Assembly (NCBI GenBank): GCA_937902125.1
Contig: CALDIB010000057.1
Location: 1 to 9,252 of the forward strand
Source: an uncultured Treponema sp.
GTDB lineage: Bacteria; Spirochaetota; Spirochaetia; Treponematales; Treponemataceae
DNA: 9,252 nt
Direction of reading: 5' to 3'
The position numbers and the translations under genes are program-made. Below are positions 5,310-9,252 of this stretch, in pieces. The notes beneath the pieces were generated by a model. That model was given only the letters and a program-made list of their open reading frames with translations. It was not told the DNA's origin and searched no databases. The first letter of the stretch is position 1. Every line of letters begins with the position of its first letter.

Positions 5310-6195
5310 ATTTTTGGCTTTGTTCGGCAAGATAAGCCTCATAGCCTTTTTGGAAAATTTCTTCAAGGGTGAACTTGGCGTTTATGGTGTCTGGCTCCCG
5401 GCCGTAGCATTCCTTGTAGCATTGGCACTGCGCCTTAAAAGCCTCGTCCCTAAGGTAGGCTATGTTTTCCTTGCGGCTCAATTCCGCCTTGGGATAAATT
5501 GGATTTAGAACGTGAAGCTCGGCGGTTTTCATTTTTGAAAAAAGCCTTCTAAAGCGGCCTGGCTCCCGCCAAACTATAAAAAACGGAACGACGGGAACAT
5601 TGTTCAAGGCCGCGGAATGAAAGGCTCCGTCCATAAAAGGCCGGGGCTGCTCGTAGTAAGGCCACATGGATTTTTCAGGAAAGAAAAGAACCAAGTCTTT
5701 TTTGCGGTTCAAGGACTTGTTTACGGTCTTGGTGAAATTTTTCATGGCGCCGAAATTTCCGCTCAAGGGATAGATGCCTTCCGTCCGCATGACCCAGCCA
5801 AGAAAACCGTTCATATTGTTGAATTCCGCCACAACCACGTGAAGCCTGTGGCCCTTGGCCGCCCAACGCGCCAACTCGTTGTCAAGGTTGTGGACATGGT
5901 TGCATACAAGGACGGCGTTTTTAACGCCCTTGAGGTTTTTGCGGCCCACGACTTTTCCGCCCATAATAAGAGAGCAGCCCGGCGCGGCGCCCCAATAAAA
6001 AAGCGGCTTTATGAACGCCGCGGCCAAATGATAAAGAAAGCCTTTGGGCTCGTATTGGTAGTTTTCGTCAACCCGCTCCATTCGGCTCCAGTCAGGCTCC
6101 TGAATCTCGCAGTTGTAGTTTCCTTTGCTTTCGGCAATCTTTATGTTCTTTTGCTGCTCCTCATAGGGAAGCTGTTCCACTCCGGCGAATTTCAT
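5308..6195 (-). CDS. PlsC/LPLAT-family glycerolipid-type acyltransferase
   Basis: The protein (295 aa) belongs to the lysophospholipid acyltransferase superfamily, which transfers acyl chains to lipid or glycolipid acceptors at the cytoplasmic membrane face. Motif I, HxxxxD, is His100 to Asp105 (HVHNLD). Motif III is FFPEK (171-175), with Lys replacing the common Gly of FPEG. Motif IV is PVVP (201-204). A hydrophobic stretch near 52-78 may attach it to the membrane. An N-terminal extension of about 50 charged residues precedes the catalytic fold. I chose ATG 6195, which has GGAGG 6 nt upstream; an in-frame ATG at 6249 would overlap the glycosyltransferase end. It lies directly after a glycosyltransferase, suggesting glycolipid synthesis, and before metN. 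The acceptor cannot be named from sequence. Confidence 0.85.
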   Translation of the reverse strand: MKFAGVEQLPYEEQQKNIKIAESKGNYNCEIQEPDWSRMERVDENYQYEPKGFLYHLAAAFIKPLFYWGAAPGCSLIMGGKVVGRKNLKGVKNAVLVCNHVHNLDNELARWAAKGHRLHVVVAEFNNMNGFLGWVMRTEGIYPLSGNFGAMKNFTKTVNKSLNRKKDLVLFFPEKSMWPYYEQPRPFMDGAFHSAALNNVPVVPFFIVWREPGRFRRLFSKMKTAELHVLNPIYPKAELSRKENIAYLRDEAFKAQCQCYKECYGREPDTINAKFTLEEIFQKGYEAYLAEQSQK

Positions 6196-6201
6196 CGCGT
6201 T

Positions 6202-6206
6202 CCTCC
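6202..6206 (-). promoter_or_regulatory. Ribosome binding site deciding the acyltransferase start
   Basis: Minus-strand GGAGG lies 6 nt before ATG 6195 and 12 nt after the glycosyltransferase stop (6221-6219). It argues against the overlapping upstream start at 6249. Confidence 0.85.
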
Positions 6207-6218
6207 AAAAAAGCGCCT

Positions 6219-7568
6219 CTAGGCTTCCATTCTTTCCACTTGAATCCAACTTTGCTTGGCTTGCTTTTTGGTCAAAAGCAAGTAGTAGGCTTCAATGTAA
6301 AAACGGGCGTATTCAGTGATATAAAAGGGATTTACAAAAAGCGCGAAAAGTTTTTCGCCCAGCGTTATTGTGAACATGGCCCTGTCTTCCACAAAGGCGA
6401 TGGCCGTGTAAAAGAAAAGGACGCCATACAAAAGCAAAAAAATCTTGACAGCGCTATGTATTGAAAAAAAGTCAACGGTCTTTAGCGCGAAAAACTTGTA
6501 GGCGGCGTCCGCTCCAAAAGCCAAAAAGCAAATGGCCGTGGCCGCGAAGTAAATGTAAAGGGGAACAAAAGAGTAAAGGTAGTCAAAGCAGCCCCAAAAA
6601 TTTCCCGAAACAAGTTCGGCCTGCTTTGGGTCTTGCTCCACTGAATTTTTGCTTCCGCTAAAAAAGTCCCGGACATATTTCCAGAATTTTTTTGAAACTT
6701 GCTTTCCGTATTTTAGGCCCACTTGAGCGTAGCCCATAAGCCAGCGGCGGCGGCGGGCGTCGCAACTTTTTAGGCTCACGCCCTCCTCTGTGTATGTAAC
6801 GGCGTATTCGTAATAATGGCTTGTCCAATTGTTCAGAAGCGCCGTCACTGTAAGCTCGTAGTCTTCGGTCATGGAACGGTATGGCCAGCCGCCCATTATT
6901 TGAACCAAGTCCCGGCGAACCATTACGCCTGTTCCGCAAATGGTGTTGGACATGTTGCGCTCGCTTCTAAAACAGTTTCCCATTTTGTCAAGGAACGTGT
7001 ATGTGAGCGCGTTGCAGTTGACTGCCCAAGAACGGTATTTGCGCTCGTAAAGGTAGTTCTTGACCCGCCGCTTTCCCAAGATTATTTGCTTGTCCAAAAC
7101 AAGCGCGTTGTTCATTTCCATTATAAAATTCGCGTCAACGATGTTGTCCGCGTCAACGATTGCGAAGCCGGCGTATTCTTTTTTGCCTTCTCTTAAAAGG
7201 TCTTGCAAGATTCCGTCCAAAGCCTGGCCCTTGCAAGTTTGGTTTTCAATGACTTTTGAAAAGGTGTTCTTGTAGCTTTTGCAAAGCTCTATGTTGGGGT
7301 CGTCCTTGTCGCCGACAACGACATAAGTGTCGTAAAAATCCTTGTCGTAGGTTTGGGCGGCAAGGCTGTCAAGCAAAACCCGCAGGCCTTTTTCGTTTTT
7401 GGCCGGAACTATGACGGCAATATTGTTTTTTTGAGGATTGAAAAGTCGTTTGGGCCTTTTGAGGCCTGAAATGTAATACCTTATTCGCGGCAAATATAAA
7501 AAAAAGGAGAGAACGCAAATAAAAACAAAGGCGTTGAATAAAAATTCCGCTTGCAAAGCATTAAACAT
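6219..7568 (-). CDS. Membrane family-2 glycosyltransferase (GT2)
   Basis: This 449-residue protein is an integral membrane GT2 enzyme. It has an N-terminal membrane segment (about 8-27), a cytoplasmic GT-A domain starting at IAVIVPAKNE (50-59), and two or more C-terminal membrane segments (about 330-352 and 372-393). Catalytic landmarks are the metal-binding DAD (139-141), TED (234-236, likely catalytic base) and RRRRW (272-276), which matches the Q/RxxRW motif of processive and related GT2 enzymes. The sugar donor and acceptor are unknown; a lipid-linked acceptor fits the acyltransferase encoded 23 nt downstream. I chose ATG 7568, because a TTG at 7595 in frame lies inside the likely promoter. 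No Shine-Dalgarno sequence precedes the ATG, so the mRNA may be leaderless. Confidence 0.88.
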   Translation of the reverse strand: MFNALQAEFLFNAFVFICVLSFFLYLPRIRYYISGLKRPKRLFNPQKNNIAVIVPAKNEKGLRVLLDSLAAQTYDKDFYDTYVVVGDKDDPNIELCKSYKNTFSKVIENQTCKGQALDGILQDLLREGKKEYAGFAIVDADNIVDANFIMEMNNALVLDKQIILGKRRVKNYLYERKYRSWAVNCNALTYTFLDKMGNCFRSERNMSNTICGTGVMVRRDLVQIMGGWPYRSMTEDYELTVTALLNNWTSHYYEYAVTYTEEGVSLKSCDARRRRWLMGYAQVGLKYGKQVSKKFWKYVRDFFSGSKNSVEQDPKQAELVSGNFWGCFDYLYSFVPLYIYFAATAICFLAFGADAAYKFFALKTVDFFSIHSAVKIFLLLYGVLFFYTAIAFVEDRAMFTITLGEKLFALFVNPFYITEYARFYIEAYYLLLTKKQAKQSWIQVERMEA

Positions 7569-7579
7569 TTTTATAGAAT
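7551..7579 (+). promoter_or_regulatory. Candidate promoter of the TPR protein gene
   Basis: TTGCAA (7551-7556), a 17-nt spacer and TAGAAT (7574-7579) form a plausible sigma-70 promoter. The predicted start is near 7586, giving a leader of about 55 nt that contains a 6-bp hairpin (7588-7593 with 7615-7620). It overlaps the divergent GT2 promoter. Confidence 0.5.
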
Positions 7580-7603
7580 AGTCAAAACGCCGCAAAAAGT
7601 CAA
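7575..7603 (-). promoter_or_regulatory. Candidate GT2 promoter giving a leaderless mRNA
   Basis: Minus-strand TTGACT (7598-7603), a 17-nt spacer and TATTCT (7575-7580) are followed by only 6 nt before ATG 7568. The predicted start of transcription falls on or next to the start codon. Confidence 0.6.
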
Positions 7604-7630
7604 TTCCTAGAAGCGCGGCGGCCTAATTGC

Positions 7631-7635
7631 GGAGG
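7631..7635 (+). promoter_or_regulatory. Ribosome binding site of the TPR protein gene
   Basis: GGAGG lies 5 nt before ATG 7641 and fixes that start. Confidence 0.85.
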
Positions 7636-7640
7636 CAACA

Positions 7641-8609
7641 ATGAAAACAACGGCATTGAAAAAAATCATGGCGGCGGCAATCGCGCTTTTCGCGGCGGCG
7701 GCCCTTTTTTCTGAATCCGAAGAAGACCTAAAAAAAAGAATTCTTTCCAACGCCGACCTTTCCGGCGAAAGCGCGGAAGAAATTATGGCCGCCGACGACG
7801 GCGTTGACAAATTCAACAACTCCAAGGACGCGCCCAAGCGCCTGCCTTCGACCTTTCCCCGGGACGTTCCATACACCCAGGCGGGAATAGACTTTGCGGA
7901 AGCGCATTACGGCCATAAAATTTTTAACGAAGAAACGCGAAAAAAGTTTTACGAAGCCAGCGTCGCCGCCGCCGAAGCCTTGCCAGACGAGTATTCAAAA
8001 TTGATTTCTCTGGCCAGGGCCGACTACTACTACGGCCTTAGCGTCATGGAAACTTTTGACTTGACCAGCCTTGACAAAATGGACTTGGGGGACGCAAGTT
8101 CCAGCGAAAGCGTAAACGACAAGGCGGGCCGTTTTTTTGACAAGTCAATTGAAGAATGCAAGCAGGCGCTGGACATAAAAAAAGGAAGCGACGGCTACTC
8201 CACTTTGGCGCAGGCAATTTCCATGAACTGCACGGCAAAGAACGTTTCCTACATTTTGGCAAACGGCCTTAAGGTTCGCTCCAACGCCAAAAAGTCCGTC
8301 GCCTTGGACTATTCCAACGGGCTGGGGCAATTTATGGTAATCGCGCAAGACGCTTACGCGCCCTGGCCCTTTTGCAAGCTCCGCTCAAGCCGCAAGGCCT
8401 TGCTTAGACTTTTAAGCGACCAATATGTAAGAATCGAGCGCTTTGACGCTCAAATGATTTACGCCGCGATCGGCTACACTTTTTACAAGCAAAAGAAGTG
8501 GGACAAGGCCATCGAATGGTATAAAAAAATCCTTGAGCTTTATCCCATGAATTTCACCGCGCGGCAAATGATTAAAAAAATCGAAGACCGCAAGGCCGGA
8601 AAAAAATAA
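7641..8609 (+). CDS. Secreted TPR-containing protein of unknown function
   Basis: I do not recognise the family of this 322-residue protein. Residues 1-24 form a signal peptide (KTTALKK, an Ala-rich core, then LFSES) with no cysteine nearby, so it should be exported and not lipidated. The mature part is charged and helical. A tetratricopeptide-like repeat is clear at about residues 270-303 (AIGYTFYKQKKWDKAIEWY followed by KKILELYP). Less regular helical pairs lie at about 105-135 and 160-190, so it may be a helical-repeat scaffold. Three cysteines are scattered (173, 197, 245). A GGAGG at 7631-7635 fixes the start. It is transcribed away from the GT2 gene and likely alone, because a hairpin region follows. 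A role in envelope protein interactions is a guess from the fold only. Confidence 0.8.
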   Translation: MKTTALKKIMAAAIALFAAAALFSESEEDLKKRILSNADLSGESAEEIMAADDGVDKFNNSKDAPKRLPSTFPRDVPYTQAGIDFAEAHYGHKIFNEETRKKFYEASVAAAEALPDEYSKLISLARADYYYGLSVMETFDLTSLDKMDLGDASSSESVNDKAGRFFDKSIEECKQALDIKKGSDGYSTLAQAISMNCTAKNVSYILANGLKVRSNAKKSVALDYSNGLGQFMVIAQDAYAPWPFCKLRSSRKALLRLLSDQYVRIERFDAQMIYAAIGYTFYKQKKWDKAIEWYKKILELYPMNFTARQMIKKIEDRKAGKK

Positions 8610-8612
8610 ACT

Positions 8613-8673
8613 AGCCCCCAATCAGGTTCGGGGCGGCGCCGCGATTTTGAGCTTTAGACAGTCTGGGGCTTTT
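8613..8673. terminator. GC-rich hairpin region between convergent genes
   Basis: Just after the TPR gene stop, 8614-8621 can pair with 8627-8634 (GCCCC-c-AA with TT-c-GGGGC, one C-C mismatch). Alternatively AGCCCC (8613-8618) can pair with GGGGCT (8665-8670), followed by a short T-run (8670-8673) that would suit termination on the plus strand. A 10-bp perfect palindrome GCGGCGCCGC lies at 8633-8642. The region separates convergent genes, so terminator function is likely, but which fold forms is not clear. Confidence 0.45.
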
Positions 8674-8695
8674 CCGTCGTTTTTGTGAAAAAGGC

Positions 8696-9252
8696 CTACT
8701 TTCTAGGCCGCTTATGGTGAAGGTATGTCCAGCGCGCGCCAAAGTAACGGCCCACAAAGCGGGACAAAAATGCGGCCGCCTTCCATTTTAGCGCCCACAA
8801 AGCAATCTTCTTTCCCCGGCGGGCGGCCTTTAGGCAATGCGCCACAGTTTTTTGGGCGCTCATTCCGCCAAGAACTTCCTTCCGCGCTCCGTTTGAAGCC
8901 ACGGCCGCAAACTCCGTGCTGACCGAGCCGGGGCACAAGGCGCAAACTTTTATTCCCCTGTCCGCCGCTTCCGCGGCAAGGGATTCGCTAAAACTCAAGA
9001 CATAGGCTTTTGTGGCAGCGTAAACGCCAAAATTTCCCAAGGGCAAAAAGGCCGCCAAGCTTGCGGTGTTGATTAAAAGGGAGCCTTCTTTCATGTAAGG
9101 AAGGGCGTGGCCCGCGATTCCTGTCAAGGAAAGAACGTTCAAGTCTATCATGTCAAGTTGGGCCTCAAGGGGAGTTTTTTCAAAAGGCCCGTAAGTTCCA
9201 AAGCCAGCGTTGTTGGCCAAGACAGAAATGACAAAGCCTTCGTCGCCGTCAA
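8696..9252 (-). CDS. Short-chain dehydrogenase/reductase, 5' end cut by window
   Basis: This is the C-terminal part of a classical SDR oxidoreductase, an NAD(P)-dependent enzyme with a Rossmann fold. The open frame continues to the right edge, so the start is outside the window; the apparent start at 9220 is a TTG inside the conserved strand VISVLANNAGFG, which carries the NNAG motif. The catalytic set is intact: Asn in DLNVLS, Ser in INTAS (codon at 9059-9061), Tyr and Lys in YAATK (9020-9022 and 9008-9010), and the PG motif in CPGSVSTEF. The last residues are basic and aromatic. About 70-80 N-terminal residues, including the TGxxxGIG cofactor loop, should lie beyond 9252. Substrate is unknown. 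It is convergent with the TPR gene. Confidence 0.93.
   Translation of the reverse strand, partial: DGDEGFVISVLANNAGFGTYGPFEKTPLEAQLDMIDLNVLSLTGIAGHALPYMKEGSLLINTASLAAFLPLGNFGVYAATKAYVLSFSESLAAEAADRGIKVCALCPGSVSTEFAAVASNGARKEVLGGMSAQKTVAHCLKAARRGKKIALWALKWKAAAFLSRFVGRYFGARWTYLHHKRPRK

Noticed and set aside
5617..6222. Plus-strand 201-aa open frame opposite the acyltransferase gene
   Set aside because: It mirrors a gene with clear LPLAT motifs, has no recognisable domain, and arises from the codon bias of the opposite strand.
7569..7595. Longer GT2 beginning at TTG 7595
   Set aside because: The extension would be read from inside the likely promoter spacer, lacks a ribosome binding site, and adds nine residues with no family support.
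7641..8609. TPR protein as a TatT-like TRAP transporter component
   Set aside because: Spirochaete TatT proteins are lipoproteins with several TPRs next to TRAP genes. This protein has no lipobox, one clear TPR, and no TRAP genes beside it.
8696..9220. SDR as a complete 174-aa protein starting at 9220
   Set aside because: The codon at 9220 is TTG in the middle of the conserved strand before NNAG. The frame stays open to the window edge and the cofactor loop is missing, so the gene is truncated by the window.
1..9252. CRISPR array, tRNA or rRNA genes, insertion sequence or prophage genes
   Set aside because: No regularly spaced direct repeats, cloverleaf-like sequences, transposase or phage genes were found; the palindromic hairpins are the only repeated elements seen.

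Overview
The window looks like chromosomal sequence from a spirochaete, most likely Treponema-like. This is inferred from protein style, codon use with runs of Lys and Ala, purine-rich ribosome binding sites and AT-rich gaps; there is no rRNA or tRNA here to prove it. It holds eight complete protein genes of recognisable or describable type, one small hypothetical gene, and one gene cut by the right edge. Genes are tightly packed and no gene-free stretch exceeds about 125 bases.

Left block (1-1530). A palindromic hairpin (11-53) is followed on the minus strand by a 61-residue hypothetical protein and by pth, peptidyl-tRNA hydrolase. Divergent from pth is arfB, a GGQ-motif ribosome-rescue hydrolase. 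The two enzymes act on the same chemical bond, peptidyl-tRNA, either free (Pth) or held in a stalled ribosome (ArfB). A second hairpin of the same sequence family lies at 1499-1524, between the converging ends of arfB and the next gene.

Central block (1547-7568, all minus strand, read right to left). The order is a membrane GT2 glycosyltransferase, a PlsC/LPLAT-type acyltransferase, metN, metI, metQ, and a membrane AAA+ protein that is FtsH-like but has no protease domain. Spacing is tight, and several start codons are fixed by good Shine-Dalgarno sequences. metNIQ is a complete methionine ABC importer (ATPase, permease, binding protein). A 17-bp AT-rich inverted repeat and a near-consensus promoter separate metI from metQ, so metQ and the AAA+ gene probably form a separately transcribed, more strongly expressed unit. 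The GT2 and acyltransferase pair suggests glycolipid or envelope lipid synthesis upstream of the importer.

Right block (7569-9252). A secreted TPR protein of unknown function is divergent from the GT2 gene. It is followed by a GC-rich hairpin region and then the 3' part of a minus-strand short-chain dehydrogenase running off the window.

The most interesting points are the protease-less FtsH-like AAA+ protein next to the methionine importer, a MetQ with no cysteine at all (hence no lipid anchor), and two divergent intergenic regions where a near-symmetric -10 element sits directly against a minus-strand start codon, suggesting leaderless mRNAs. I do not see a clearly novel multi-gene system, and most of the window is housekeeping.
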